From positions 1 to 24,088 of the IMG/VR virus record IMGVR_UViG_3300024262_002289: 24,088 nt of DNA; one strand, given 5' to 3'. Position 1 is the first letter of the stretch. The number at the start of each line of letters is the position of its first letter. Positions 1 through 7,857 of the stretch are shown here, one piece after another. The notes beneath the pieces are model-generated. The model was not told where the DNA came from. It did no database searches and saw nothing but the letters and a program-made list of their open reading frames with translations. Made by a program: the position numbers and the translations under genes. This stretch comes from a virus.

Positions 1-36
1 TCACTGGTGTGCTAACATGAAGTCAGGTAAGAAAAA

Positions 37-225
37 ATGAAAGCAAATGAAATCTTAAAAGAAGGATTAATGTACAAAGGCTATCCTTGTACCAAAGACT
101 GTTCAGGACACATGGCAGGATATGCTTGGGCCAAGGCTCGTAATATTGTTAATCCACAAGATCTTCCTACAGACACTAACAACAGTTTCCGTGAAGGCAT
201 GCTAAGTTTTACAGAGGGCAAGTAA
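37..225 (+). CDS. small conserved-looking phage protein, function unknown
   Basis: A 62-residue protein that I cannot assign to a family. It begins MKANEILKEG and has a compact centre with two cysteines four residues apart (YPCTKDCSGHMAGYAW), which could form a disulfide or part of a metal site. There is no signal peptide and no membrane segment. The stop codon is directly followed by the ATG of the next small gene, so the two are probably co-transcribed. The upstream ribosome-binding site is weak (AGGTAAG). The opposite-strand frame over the same bases looks like a shadow. Confidence 0.6.
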   Translation: MKANEILKEGLMYKGYPCTKDCSGHMAGYAWAKARNIVNPQDLPTDTNNSFREGMLSFTEGK

Positions 226-393
226 ATGAAAATAAAAGATATAGTACAGGAAAATGCAGATGCAACAACAACTAGTGCAAGCAATGTTGCAGTTGTACAA
301 TCTAATTTATTTGCTCAACCTATAAAACGTGTAGAACCACGTGCTTACGGTAACACACCTAATCCAAAAAATTACAAACCAAAAGCTTCTTAA
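226..393 (+). CDS. 55-residue hypothetical protein
   Basis: A short gene starting MKIKDIVQENADATTTS and ending NPKNYKPKAS. Its ATG immediately follows the stop of the previous gene with no gap, and it sits in the same direction. The N-terminal MKIxDI(V/L)xE pattern resembles the start of other proteins here (for example MKISEV near 2371). The rest is low-complexity Thr/Ser/Ala followed by a Pro/Lys/Asn-rich tail. No domain can be recognised. It is supported mainly by tight coupling and a clean reading frame. Confidence 0.5.
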   Translation: MKIKDIVQENADATTTSASNVAVVQSNLFAQPIKRVEPRAYGNTPNPKNYKPKAS

Positions 394-395
394 CA

Positions 396-500
396 ATATT
401 TGTTGATCTTTCACAAGAACAATTCGCAGAACTGAACAAAAATTCTATTTGGATAATCATGGATCCCTAGGAAAACCAAGAAGAATTATTTCCATTTTGG
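396..500 (+). pseudogene. upstream in-frame remnant of the cysteine-hydrolase-like gene
   Basis: Read in the same frame as the gene at 501, this stretch gives IFVDLSQEQFAELNKNS, then WIIMDP, then a TAG stop at 468-470, then ENQEELFPFW running straight into the next gene. The hydrophobic strand ending in Asp (IIMD) is where isochorismatase-like hydrolases carry their catalytic Asp. So this looks like the natural N-terminus of the 501-914 protein. It is broken by an amber codon, possibly TGG (Trp) changed to TAG. No ATG, GTG or TTG opens the frame between the stop at 360-362 and the ATG at 459, so the original start is also missing. Confidence 0.5.
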
Positions 501-914
501 GTGCCAAAAAACCTTGGCCCTGGCGAGCTAAATGATTGGAACAGTGTCTACATGAAAAAGATAATCGAGTATCTTCCAAACATGAAATATCCACTGGTTG
601 TTACAACTGAGATTGACAAATCACCAGATGTATTACAAAATTTACCCTACGTTCAGCATTATCCAAACAAAGCTGGACCTTTTGTAGTCGAAAAGTATAT
701 TAAACAATACAACCTTACAAATATTATCTACTGTGGTTTTCATGAACAAGAGTGCATAATCAATCGCCGCACAGGATATAAAAACATGAGCAGTCTTGGT
801 ATTGAATGTTATATTTGCAAAGACTTGACGTGTGCATATCCTGTAGAAGGTTGGGCAAAAGTTGTTAACAGTCAGAGACTAAGCCCTAACTATCGATATT
901 TCAATCTCATTTAA
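501..914 (+). CDS. cysteine hydrolase (isochorismatase-like) fragment
   Basis: The open frame starts at a GTG and encodes 137 residues. The C-terminal half has the isochorismatase-like pattern: a strand (NIIYCGFH), then EQECIINRR with the probable nucleophile Cys85, then GIECYICKDLTCAYP, matching the usual G-x-x-V-x-v-x-x-D-A segment. Members hydrolyse C-N, ester or vinyl-ether bonds using an Asp-Lys-Cys triad. From GTG 501 the protein lacks the catalytic Asp, which would lie upstream of the in-frame TAG at 468-470. No convincing ribosome-binding site precedes 501. The gene is therefore probably a broken or amber-interrupted member rather than a full enzyme. The family call is moderate and the substrate is unknown. 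Confidence 0.5.
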   Translation: MPKNLGPGELNDWNSVYMKKIIEYLPNMKYPLVVTTEIDKSPDVLQNLPYVQHYPNKAGPFVVEKYIKQYNLTNIIYCGFHEQECIINRRTGYKNMSSLGIECYICKDLTCAYPVEGWAKVVNSQRLSPNYRYFNLI

Positions 915-935
915 CAACCCCTTATTGTTTCTTTC

Positions 936-946
936 AGATAAATACT
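936..946 (+). promoter_or_regulatory. T4-type late promoter (GATAAATACT)
   Basis: AGATAAATACT lies about 20 bases upstream of the Dps-like start and closely matches the T4 late promoter element TATAAATA, which is read by the gp55/gp33/gp45 system. It is in the only gap before the run of putative late genes. The match is by eye; there is no transcript evidence. Confidence 0.45.
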
Positions 947-965
947 CTTAATAAAGGAATTAAAA

Positions 966-1409
966 ATGTTATCTGACGATTTAAAGACACTGTTGGCAAG
1001 CACCTATGCTTTCGCAATAAAAGCTCAATACTTTCATTGGAATGTTGAAGGATCAAACTTTGCACAGTATCACGAATTTTTTGCTAATCTATATCAAGAA
1101 TTAAATGAAAATGCCATTGATCAGATCGCAGAATATATCAGAACATTAGATACTTACACTCCAGGATCGTTTGAAAGATTTTCAGAACTTAGTGTAATAC
1201 AAGGACAGACAAAAGTGCCAAGAGCATCAATCATGATGCAAGAACTACTTGATGATAATCGTGCGTTAGAAAGCATACTAGAACAATCGTTTCAATCTGC
1301 AGGTGCAGAAAAGAATAGAGGAATAGAAAATTTTATTGCAGAGCGACTAGACGCTCATGCCAAACATGGATGGATGTTAAAAAGTTTTTTAAAAGAGAGT
1401 AGAGAGTAA
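966..1409 (+). CDS. Dps/ferritin-like DNA-protection protein
   Basis: This 147-residue protein matches the Dps family in length and motif. An early helix contains YFHWNVEG (His24), followed by FAQYHEFF (His36, the same 12-residue spacing as the Dps ferroxidase histidines) and AIDQIAEYI (Asp52, Glu56, spaced as in Dps). Dps proteins form 12-subunit shells that oxidise and store iron with peroxide, and many bind DNA. The ferroxidase residues look intact. The N-terminus is short and not very basic, so DNA binding is not assured. A late-type promoter and AAAGGAA ribosome-binding site lie upstream, and the stop overlaps the next start by one base. In a phage it could protect DNA from oxidative damage or be packaged. 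Confidence 0.85.
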   Translation: MLSDDLKTLLASTYAFAIKAQYFHWNVEGSNFAQYHEFFANLYQELNENAIDQIAEYIRTLDTYTPGSFERFSELSVIQGQTKVPRASIMMQELLDDNRALESILEQSFQSAGAEKNRGIENFIAERLDAHAKHGWMLKSFLKESRE

Positions 1410-2341
1410 TGGACGATAACAGTTTTGCAAGCCTGGTTAGTAAACTAAACAGTATAGACAATGCACGTAAGCCACACGAGCGTGAGTTCAAACCCAGAGA
1501 TAATCATATCAAAGAAGGTATGAAAGCCAATGATATGACCAGCATTTTAGAAAACCTGTACCGTGACATTCCATTTGAAAGTGCCAAGACTGTTAGCACA
1601 AAAGAATTTGAAAAGGGTTATAAGCCAAAACAACTGCCTGCTGATTACCAAATGCCAGATGTGAGCCCAGTGTTAGGCAGTGACAACGAAAAAAATCCAA
1701 CCAAAGGTTACCTAGTAGGCGAAGATGCCATTGATGTGTCACTTTATGCAGATGATGCAGAAGAAATAGACATAAAGGACAAAGGCGAGTACGACGAAGA
1801 AGGTGCAATGGCAAAAGACCAGTTAGCTCGTGCAGCTGATGCGGCACTTGAACTACAAAGCATCTTAGATGATGATGAAAACTTACCTGAATGGGTACAA
1901 GGAAAAATTATAAAAGCACTAGACTATCTTGATATTTCTCGAGACTACATGAAGCAGGAACTAGGCGAAGGACCAAATCCAGGAGATGAAGAATCATGGG
2001 ACGGCGTTTCGCCAGATACAGATCAAACACTAAGCGGACCAATCAACCCTGCCAGTAAAAAAGCAGAGTTACCTGAGGATAGTATCAGCGATAAAAAATC
2101 AATCATGGACTATCTTGGCGACATTGAAAAAAAGAAAAACGAAGAAATGTTAGCAGAACCTGTTAAGACTTTTACCACAGACGATGGCAAAGAACTTAAA
2201 GTATATGGTTCAGAAGATGACGGCTACAGAGTAAAAGTAAACGGAAAAGAATCTAAAAAATCCTTTGGCAAACTTGCAGATGCAGTAATGGCATGTGAAA
2301 CCTTTGTGCAAAGATCAAGAGACTATGCGAGCGAAAAATGA
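1409..2341 (+). CDS. acidic hypothetical phage protein, probably late/virion-associated
   Basis: A 310-residue, strongly acidic protein. Around residues 130-190 it has a helical segment (AKDQLARAADAALELQSI, then LPEWVQGKIIKALDYLDI) that resembles a recurrent module I recall from T4-like marine phage proteins. There it is typically about 60 residues: a MAKxQL helix, a DDDxLPxWVQ turn and a second helix. The C-terminal part from about residue 250 looks like a small beta domain (ELKVYGSEDDGYRVKVNG). No enzyme motif is visible. It overlaps the Dps stop by one base (TAATG) and the next gene by four, so it belongs to the late-type operon. A structural or assembly role is inferred only from context. 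Confidence 0.6.
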   Translation: MDDNSFASLVSKLNSIDNARKPHEREFKPRDNHIKEGMKANDMTSILENLYRDIPFESAKTVSTKEFEKGYKPKQLPADYQMPDVSPVLGSDNEKNPTKGYLVGEDAIDVSLYADDAEEIDIKDKGEYDEEGAMAKDQLARAADAALELQSILDDDENLPEWVQGKIIKALDYLDISRDYMKQELGEGPNPGDEESWDGVSPDTDQTLSGPINPASKKAELPEDSISDKKSIMDYLGDIEKKKNEEMLAEPVKTFTTDDGKELKVYGSEDDGYRVKVNGKESKKSFGKLADAVMACETFVQRSRDYASEK

Positions 2342-3864
2342 GACTACTACATCTATTTGAGGAAGAAAAAATGAAAATTAGCGAAGTGCATATGCAGGAA
2401 GCAGAACCTAACTATGAGACCAATCCAGCACAGGCAAGATTAGCTGCCATTGCAGTTAAATTAATGGATAAAGCAGAGACCACCTCAGATGAGAATCTAC
2501 AAATTGCACTGTCAAGAGTAGCACAACACTTACCAAACTATGGTACTGCTTTTGGTGCAAAGAACATGCAGGAACTTTTGGACATTGTAAACGGTGAAGG
2601 TAGATATGCTCCTGATCCAGACATGCCACAGGACAATAAAAATCCTATAAAAGTTTCAAAAGAAAGCCTTATGAAAATGATGGCTTATGGACAAAAGATG
2701 GTGGACAAAGAAGGTACAGTTAAAGTTGATGTCAAAGAAGCAGAAACTACTGTAAAGGGTAAACCTTACAGTGCTTACAAAGCCAAAGCACAGTTGAGAG
2801 AATTAAGCGAAGCACGCCGTATGCTTGAAAACGAGATTATCAAATTAGCCGATCTCGACAACGGTGATTTAACAGATCAACTCACTACAATGTTCAATGC
2901 AAATACACGTATGTCTGGTGCAATACGTAGAGCTTATGCTATAATACCAGTAGATCCAAGAGATCATATGGCAGATCCACGAGAAGGTGTTGGCGAATCA
3001 AGTTTTGGCGACAACTCACTGGCAGCAAGACAAATGAAATCTGATTCTAAAGATGTAACCATGATGGTTGGGAACATAGATGATCCTGCTAGTGTTGCAA
3101 GAACAATGAACAACGCACACAGAAGTCCAAGTTTCAAAGGCATAAAGTTTAATGCAAAACCAGCAGGCAGTAACAGTATAAAAGTGTCTGGCCCTGCAGG
3201 TAAAATCAAAGATTTTATAAAAATGGCCACTGGCAGTGCTACATTCAAAATGGTTGAAGCGGCCATACCAACCAGTGAATTTGATTATGATTTAAAAAAG
3301 TTTTACGACAAAGTAATGGAACTTGAAGATCAAAACCATCATGGAAAAGTTGCTGAAATGCTTGTAAACCTCTATGGTACAAGTCCTGAATCAATGGTAA
3401 TACGTGGTATCAACGGAATGCACAGTGCTCAAGGCAGTATTATGCCAGAACAACAAAAACTACGTGATATGATTTCTACCAAGTACTACAAAAAATTAGA
3501 ACAAGAAGTAAAAGGCATGAAAGAAGGCGTAATATCTGACTTGTTTACACCAAGCAAAGATGAAAAAAGGCTAAAGCAAAGAACTGGCGATGCGTATGAT
3601 CAACACATGGTAGACAGGCATACAAAAAAGTTTGAAAAGCAAGGTCTTTCACCAGAAGATGCACGCAAGTATGCATATAGAAAAGTTTTTGGTAAGCCTT
3701 TAGGAGAAGGCAAGTTACCAATGAACAAGATACATAAAGCAGTCGATGATGGTAAAAGCATGGATGCTATTGTTGGTATGTTTGCAAATAAAGGAACAAC
3801 AAACACAGATGATATACGTAAGATAGTAAAAGATTACAAATTTAAATCACGCATGAAGAAGTAA
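2338..3864 (+). CDS. hypothetical phage protein, 508 residues (alternative start at 2371)
   Basis: A large protein of unknown function with alternating acidic and basic stretches. Visible parts are an N-terminal helical region, a middle GAIRRAYAIIPVDPRDHMAD segment, a Gly/Ser-rich beta-like stretch (residues about 255-300) and a basic C-terminus ending KDYKFKSRMKK. A segment near residue 400 reads ISDLFTPSKDEKRLKQRTGD, looking like a linker to a separate basic domain. The first ATG overlaps the previous stop by four bases. A second in-frame ATG at 2371 is preceded by GAGGAAG and begins MKISEVHM, so the true start could be either. A virion or late role is inferred from position. Confidence 0.6.
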   Translation: MRLLHLFEEEKMKISEVHMQEAEPNYETNPAQARLAAIAVKLMDKAETTSDENLQIALSRVAQHLPNYGTAFGAKNMQELLDIVNGEGRYAPDPDMPQDNKNPIKVSKESLMKMMAYGQKMVDKEGTVKVDVKEAETTVKGKPYSAYKAKAQLRELSEARRMLENEIIKLADLDNGDLTDQLTTMFNANTRMSGAIRRAYAIIPVDPRDHMADPREGVGESSFGDNSLAARQMKSDSKDVTMMVGNIDDPASVARTMNNAHRSPSFKGIKFNAKPAGSNSIKVSGPAGKIKDFIKMATGSATFKMVEAAIPTSEFDYDLKKFYDKVMELEDQNHHGKVAEMLVNLYGTSPESMVIRGINGMHSAQGSIMPEQQKLRDMISTKYYKKLEQEVKGMKEGVISDLFTPSKDEKRLKQRTGDAYDQHMVDRHTKKFEKQGLSPEDARKYAYRKVFGKPLGEGKLPMNKIHKAVDDGKSMDAIVGMFANKGTTNTDDIRKIVKDYKFKSRMKK

Positions 3865-3868
3865 CACG

Positions 3869-4708
3869 ATGTCTGATATCGAAGAAAGAAAACTCACTGG
3901 TGGCGAAAAGCGTAGCAAAGAAGCCAAGTTCAAAAAACTTAAAAAACACAAAGGTGATTTCGTAGATCGTTATGGCAAAGATGCTGAATCAGTAATGCAC
4001 GCAGTAGCAACCAAGCAAGCCAAGAACGAAGATAAAGATTATACTCAAGGCTACATGGATCATATGAAGAAAGTTAACAAAGGTGAAGTTAACAAGTATC
4101 CAATGAGAGGCAAAGGCAAGCCACTTAGTCAGGCACGAAAAGATGCATTGTTTGGCAAAAAGAAAAAAGATGCAGACTATGTAGAAGAAAAAGCAACATA
4201 CAAACCTGATCCTAAATTAAAAAATCTACGTATAAGTGATATTCCAAGTGACTATGAAAAACGCAAGTATGCGGCAAAAACAGCAAAGAAAAACGAAGAT
4301 ACAGAATCAGATCTTCCTACAACTAACAAAAGATCACAACGCATACTAAATCTAATTAGAGCAAACAATCCAACTGCAAAGAATGACTTTGAAGCTGTAT
4401 TATTGTCTTTAGACAAAGCAAAGAAAAACCTAAGCAACGACGAAGATCAAAGAGATATTTCCAGATTGCAAACTCAAGTTGACCAAATAGCACTACAGTT
4501 GAATCAACTTAAAGGCAAGGTTGACAACCTAAACGAAAGTAGTACCTTAATTACCGAAGAACAATTTGACGAAGCTGCTGGCGAAAAAGATGCTTGCTAT
4601 CACAAGGTGAAATCACGTTACAAAGTATGGCCAAGTGCATATGCATCAGGTGCATTAGTTCAGTGCCGAAAAAAAGGTGCAGCTAACTGGGGGAACAGCA
4701 AAAAATGA
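3869..4708 (+). CDS. basic hypothetical phage protein with C-terminal Cys-containing module
   Basis: A 279-residue Lys-rich protein. The N-terminus (LTGGEKRSKEAKFKKLKKHK, residues about 9-28) is highly basic and is followed by DFVDRYGKDAESVMHAVATK, a helical module I recall from marine phage proteins. Residues about 185-225 are heptad-like and may form a coiled coil. The last 40 residues (ACYHKVKSRYKVWPSAYASG onward, with a second Cys in VQCRKKGAANWG) form a compact module that recurs at the ends of many marine phage proteins; I will not name it. The charge pattern suggests nucleic-acid contact or a scaffold-like function, which is inference. Confidence 0.6.
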   Translation: MSDIEERKLTGGEKRSKEAKFKKLKKHKGDFVDRYGKDAESVMHAVATKQAKNEDKDYTQGYMDHMKKVNKGEVNKYPMRGKGKPLSQARKDALFGKKKKDADYVEEKATYKPDPKLKNLRISDIPSDYEKRKYAAKTAKKNEDTESDLPTTNKRSQRILNLIRANNPTAKNDFEAVLLSLDKAKKNLSNDEDQRDISRLQTQVDQIALQLNQLKGKVDNLNESSTLITEEQFDEAAGEKDACYHKVKSRYKVWPSAYASGALVQCRKKGAANWGNSKK

Positions 4709-5118
4709 GAAATTTAATCAGTATTATTGAAGCAATTGGAAAAAATTGTCCACTACCAACGCAAGATTTAGAACTAAACACCAAAAACCGTGACGCAAGT
4801 ATCAAAGCAAAGCACATTCAATATGGTCCTCTTAATGTTGGAGTACCTGGTGATTACTGGGTAGACATTGCTGACTACTGGAATACCAGCGAAGAGGCTG
4901 CTAAAGCAAGCAACTGTTCAGTTTGTGCAGCGTTTGATATATCACCAAGGATGCTAGACTGTATGCCCGGCGAGCTTGAAGATAAAGACGGTTATCTGGG
5001 CTATTGCTGGATGCACAAGTTTAAATGCCACAGTGCTAGAAGTTGTAGAACATGGGCTGGCGGCGGACCAATTGAAACTGACGAAACAAGTTATAGTTGG
5101 GACAAAGAGTCATCATGA
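4705..5118 (+). CDS. cysteine-rich hypothetical protein, possible metal or Fe-S site
   Basis: This 137-residue protein contains C71-x2-C74-x11-C86-x14-C101 followed by W102, then Cys108 and Cys114. The end reads CHSARSCRTWAGGGPI. The spacing and the Cys-Trp after the fourth Cys are reminiscent of high-potential iron-sulfur proteins (C-x2-C-x14-C-x13-C), but the spacings are not identical, so only a possible metal or Fe-S site is claimed. There is no signal peptide. It overlaps both neighbours by four bases and is probably translated with them. A role in the virion or in the redox chemistry of late infection is a guess. Confidence 0.6.
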   Translation: MRNLISIIEAIGKNCPLPTQDLELNTKNRDASIKAKHIQYGPLNVGVPGDYWVDIADYWNTSEEAAKASNCSVCAAFDISPRMLDCMPGELEDKDGYLGYCWMHKFKCHSARSCRTWAGGGPIETDETSYSWDKESS

Positions 5119-5504
5119 AAATACTAGAAGTACTCACAGAAAAATGCTGGAAGGGCTACCAAAAGAAGGGCATGAAAACCATGTTCGGAAAACGTGTACC
5201 CAACTGTGTTAAACGTGAAAGTGTTGACTTCTGTGTAAACTGTGGCGAACTGGTATTCGAAGATGACGTTACAGAAGATCTACGAAAATGGTTTAAAGAA
5301 AAATGGGTGCGTTTTGGTCCAGATGGAAAAATACGTGGCGACTGTGCTAGAGGCAGTAGTTCAGAAGGCAAGCCAAAATGTTTACCACAAAAGAAAGCAC
5401 ATGCACTGGGCAAGAAAGGTCGCAAGACAGCGGCTAATAGAAAACGCAAACAGGATCCTGATAAGAATCGCCGTGGCAAGGCAAAAAATGTAAAGACCAA
5501 ATAA
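5115..5504 (+). CDS. small basic protein with two Cys-containing modules
   Basis: I choose the ATG at 5115, which overlaps the previous stop as ATGA, over an upstream in-frame start at 5097. The product is 129 residues. The N-terminal module reads CWKGYQKKGMKTMFGKRVPN followed by Cys. The middle has DFCVNCGELVF, a single CxxC knuckle. The C-terminal half (GDCARGSSSEGKPKCLPQKK, then a very basic tail with AANRKRKQDPDKNRR) resembles a small domain often appended to marine phage structural proteins. The tail is strongly positive and could bind DNA. Function is unknown. It ends the first co-directional cluster, and a 19-base gap precedes the glycosyltransferase genes. Confidence 0.6.
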   Translation: MKILEVLTEKCWKGYQKKGMKTMFGKRVPNCVKRESVDFCVNCGELVFEDDVTEDLRKWFKEKWVRFGPDGKIRGDCARGSSSEGKPKCLPQKKAHALGKKGRKTAANRKRKQDPDKNRRGKAKNVKTK

Positions 5505-5523
5505 TACAAGGATAATTACTTGT

Positions 5524-6381
5524 ATGACTATTACTGAATATCAATCTACAAAATGTAAAAACTGCGGACACTACAGTCACTGTGGTGAACCATTGTGGAA
5601 AGAAAACAAAGGTTACCCACAAGATGGAAACAATTTTTACAAGGCATGCGATCATTGCAAATGTGAAAAGTGTGAAAGACCAAACAAACCATTTTTAACA
5701 GTTCTGTTACCTACACGCATGCGTACCATGCTTTCTGAAAAAAGCATCAAAGTCCTGCTTGAGTTTGCAAACAATCCACAAAGACTTCATATCGCAGTCG
5801 CTTATGACGATGATGATAGTGAAAGCGACAATTACTTTAACAGCAATCGATGGAAAATGCTGGTTGAACAAACAGGAGCAACGCAATCAGTTCACAAAAT
5901 GGAACGCACAGGATGGAGTGGCTTGCACGAATACTACAATCAAATGGCAAGATCCGTAGACAGTGAATGGTATCTTGTATGGAACGATGATGCGTACATG
6001 TGTGACCAAGGATGGGATGATGAAATCTACAATCATCGCAACTACAATTCGCTAATCAGTATGGAGTCCAATGGCAAACGCCCTGATAGCACTCTGTTTC
6101 CTTGCTTACCGAAACTATGGATTGATACTTTTGGCATGATAGGTATCAATCCTGTTGACCAATGGGTGCAAGATATTACCTATGAACTTGGTGCATACAA
6201 ACGTATTTCAAGCAAATTGTTTCATGATCATTTTCAATTTACTGGCAACAACAACGACGAAATATATCAAGAAACATCACGAACCAAAAAGTCAACCAAA
6301 CGGGCCTACAAAACTGTCGAAGTACATGAATTAAAACAAAAATGGATTGAACGTTGGAGGAGTGTAATGAATGAAAACTAA
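5524..6381 (+). CDS. GT-A type glycosyltransferase with N-terminal zinc-ribbon-like segment
   Basis: The first 50 residues carry cysteines in CKNCGHYSHC (Cys11, Cys14, Cys20) and CDHCKCEKC (Cys42, 45, 47, 50), a likely zinc-binding head. After it comes a family-2-like GT-A domain: FLTVLLPTRMR opens the first beta strand, IAVAYDDDDSES follows, and WYLVWNDDAYM (Asp155, Asp156) sits where the metal/nucleotide-sugar DxD-type motif is expected. Such enzymes move sugar from a nucleotide donor to glycans, proteins or DNA bases. The Cys-rich head is unusual for this family. The gene overlaps the next glycosyltransferase by 11 bases. Donor and acceptor cannot be told from sequence. Confidence 0.65.
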   Translation: MTITEYQSTKCKNCGHYSHCGEPLWKENKGYPQDGNNFYKACDHCKCEKCERPNKPFLTVLLPTRMRTMLSEKSIKVLLEFANNPQRLHIAVAYDDDDSESDNYFNSNRWKMLVEQTGATQSVHKMERTGWSGLHEYYNQMARSVDSEWYLVWNDDAYMCDQGWDDEIYNHRNYNSLISMESNGKRPDSTLFPCLPKLWIDTFGMIGINPVDQWVQDITYELGAYKRISSKLFHDHFQFTGNNNDEIYQETSRTKKSTKRAYKTVEVHELKQKWIERWRSVMNEN

Positions 6382-7090
6382 AATCATTGTACTTGAAAAC
6401 AACGACCATAGTGCAAGAATGGGACAAAAATGTATTACTAGAGCAAAAGAATTTGGTATTAGTCCTGAAATATTTTCAGCAGTAGACGGTCGTGATGCAC
6501 CAGCTATAATTGAAGAACTTGGTCTTAGGCAATACAAATTTAAGATGAAAGGTGGAAGACCTGGTGTACTTGGATGCTTTTTAAGTCATTACTTTCTTTG
6601 GTGTGAGTGTGCAGAAGCCAACGAACCTTACATGATATTCGAACATGATGCGTATATGCTTAGACCACTTCCAGATGATATACTACATCGTTTTAGTGAT
6701 ATTTTAAAACTAGACTACCTTAATCCATATAGTAAGCAGTACAACGATTGGATTAGAGAGCAAGAAAACGAAGAAGAAGAAATATGGAGCCTGCACGACA
6801 GAGAAGATCATGGAAAATTTGTTCACAGTCAAGGACTTTATAGCATGGGAGGATACGGTTACATTGTACATCCACATGCTGCTGAAAACTTAGTTGGTCA
6901 AGTCAGAATGCATGGCTTTAGACCAGCTGATCATATGTTATACACAAATGAATTCACTGACATACAACATATAAAACCTAGTATTGTTCGTATACATCCA
7001 GAGTATTTAGAAAAAAATGCTATGAAAACAATGTCTTTAACAAGAAACCTTGAACAAATTATAGACAATGAAAATACAAATACCAAGTGA
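6371..7090 (+). CDS. GT25-like glycosyltransferase
   Basis: A 239-residue protein with features of glycosyltransferase family 25 (the LPS beta-galactosyltransferase type): N-terminal KIIVLENNDHSARM, the PEIFSAVDGRDA segment, GVLGCFLSHYFLW (the G-C-x-L-S-H signature) and YMIFEHDAYM, where E91-H92-D93 is the acidic metal-binding motif. GYGYIVHPHAAENLV near residue 165 matches the later G-a-x-a-Y-x-v region. It overlaps the upstream gene by 11 bases and the downstream one by 23. The likely job is addition of a sugar to a surface glycan, virion protein or modified base; the context does not decide which. Confidence 0.7.
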   Translation: MKTKIIVLENNDHSARMGQKCITRAKEFGISPEIFSAVDGRDAPAIIEELGLRQYKFKMKGGRPGVLGCFLSHYFLWCECAEANEPYMIFEHDAYMLRPLPDDILHRFSDILKLDYLNPYSKQYNDWIREQENEEEEIWSLHDREDHGKFVHSQGLYSMGGYGYIVHPHAAENLVGQVRMHGFRPADHMLYTNEFTDIQHIKPSIVRIHPEYLEKNAMKTMSLTRNLEQIIDNENTNTK

Positions 7091-7835
7091 ATCACTGCGT
7101 ATACGTGAACAACTTTTTCCGTACTTGTTGAAAAATTATGATTGCAAAATAATACAATCTAAATCGGACATTGAAACTGATCGCATACTTGTGACTGGTG
7201 CTCCTTTTGACACATATCTACAACAAGTTATACGTAAATTTAAACTAAACTTCTTCTACATAGACAATGGATATATAGGAAATCACAACTATAAAAAACC
7301 TTGGTACTATAGAATAAGTTACAATCAATTGCAAAATACACGTATTGGAAAATTTGGCAAGAGCAGAATAAACACTCTTGAACTCGACGGAAGATACGAA
7401 GACTGGAATAACAATGGCGACTACAACTTACTTGTAATGCCATTGCCAAATAAACTGTTCACTTGGTTTAACAAAGATTACGACACATGGAGACAAGAAA
7501 CTTTAGAACACTATCAAAGTCTAGATACATACTGTGTAGTTAGAGACAAACCCGGAGGAAGAGCAAGTAGGCAACAACGTTTTCGTGACATACTGCCATT
7601 AATACAAGGAGCACGTAAGGTGATTACACACCATAGTATGGCTGCAGTCGAAGCATTATGTCTTGGTAAGCCAATTGAAATTCTAGGAGAGAGTGCAGTA
7701 CAACATTGGCAAAATAAAACCAACTTTGATAGGAATGAAATGTTAGAACATATTGCACACAGTCAGTTTTCTAGAGATGAATTTGCTGATGGCACTGCTT
7801 GGCAAGTAACAATGCAGTATCAACAAACAGAATAG
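7068..7835 (+). CDS. predicted GT-B-like glycosyltransferase
   Basis: A 255-residue protein starting inside the end of the GT25-like gene. The diagnostic part is near residues 180-210: ARKVITHHSMAAVEALCLGK followed by PIEIL, the pattern of GT-B enzymes and capsule-type transferases in which a Ser/His loop and Glu hold the nucleotide. Earlier, NFFYIDNGYIGN and YCVVRDKPGGR fit the Rossmann-like N-terminal half. It is shorter than most two-domain GT-B enzymes. It is the last of three overlapping sugar-transfer genes and is followed directly by two hairpins that may end the transcript. The acceptor is unknown. Confidence 0.5.
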   Translation: MKIQIPSESLRIREQLFPYLLKNYDCKIIQSKSDIETDRILVTGAPFDTYLQQVIRKFKLNFFYIDNGYIGNHNYKKPWYYRISYNQLQNTRIGKFGKSRINTLELDGRYEDWNNNGDYNLLVMPLPNKLFTWFNKDYDTWRQETLEHYQSLDTYCVVRDKPGGRASRQQRFRDILPLIQGARKVITHHSMAAVEALCLGKPIEILGESAVQHWQNKTNFDRNEMLEHIAHSQFSRDEFADGTAWQVTMQYQQTE

Positions 7836-7857
7836 CCTTAGGACCGATCCAAAGGCT
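7834..7857 (+). terminator. hairpin 1 after the glycosyltransferase run
   Basis: AGCCTT pairs with AAGGCT around an inner GGA/TCC stem and a four-base CCGA loop, with one opposed A pair as an internal mismatch. The stem begins within the last codon and stop of the upstream gene. It lacks a following T-run, so it could be a transcript-stabilising 3' end, a processing signal or part of a larger RNA rather than a classical intrinsic terminator. Confidence 0.4.

Noticed and set aside
4976-5212. Overlapping plus-strand frame in the Cys-rich gene region
   Set aside because: It shares bases with two genes that have coherent motifs and ATGA coupling, and it shows no domain of its own.
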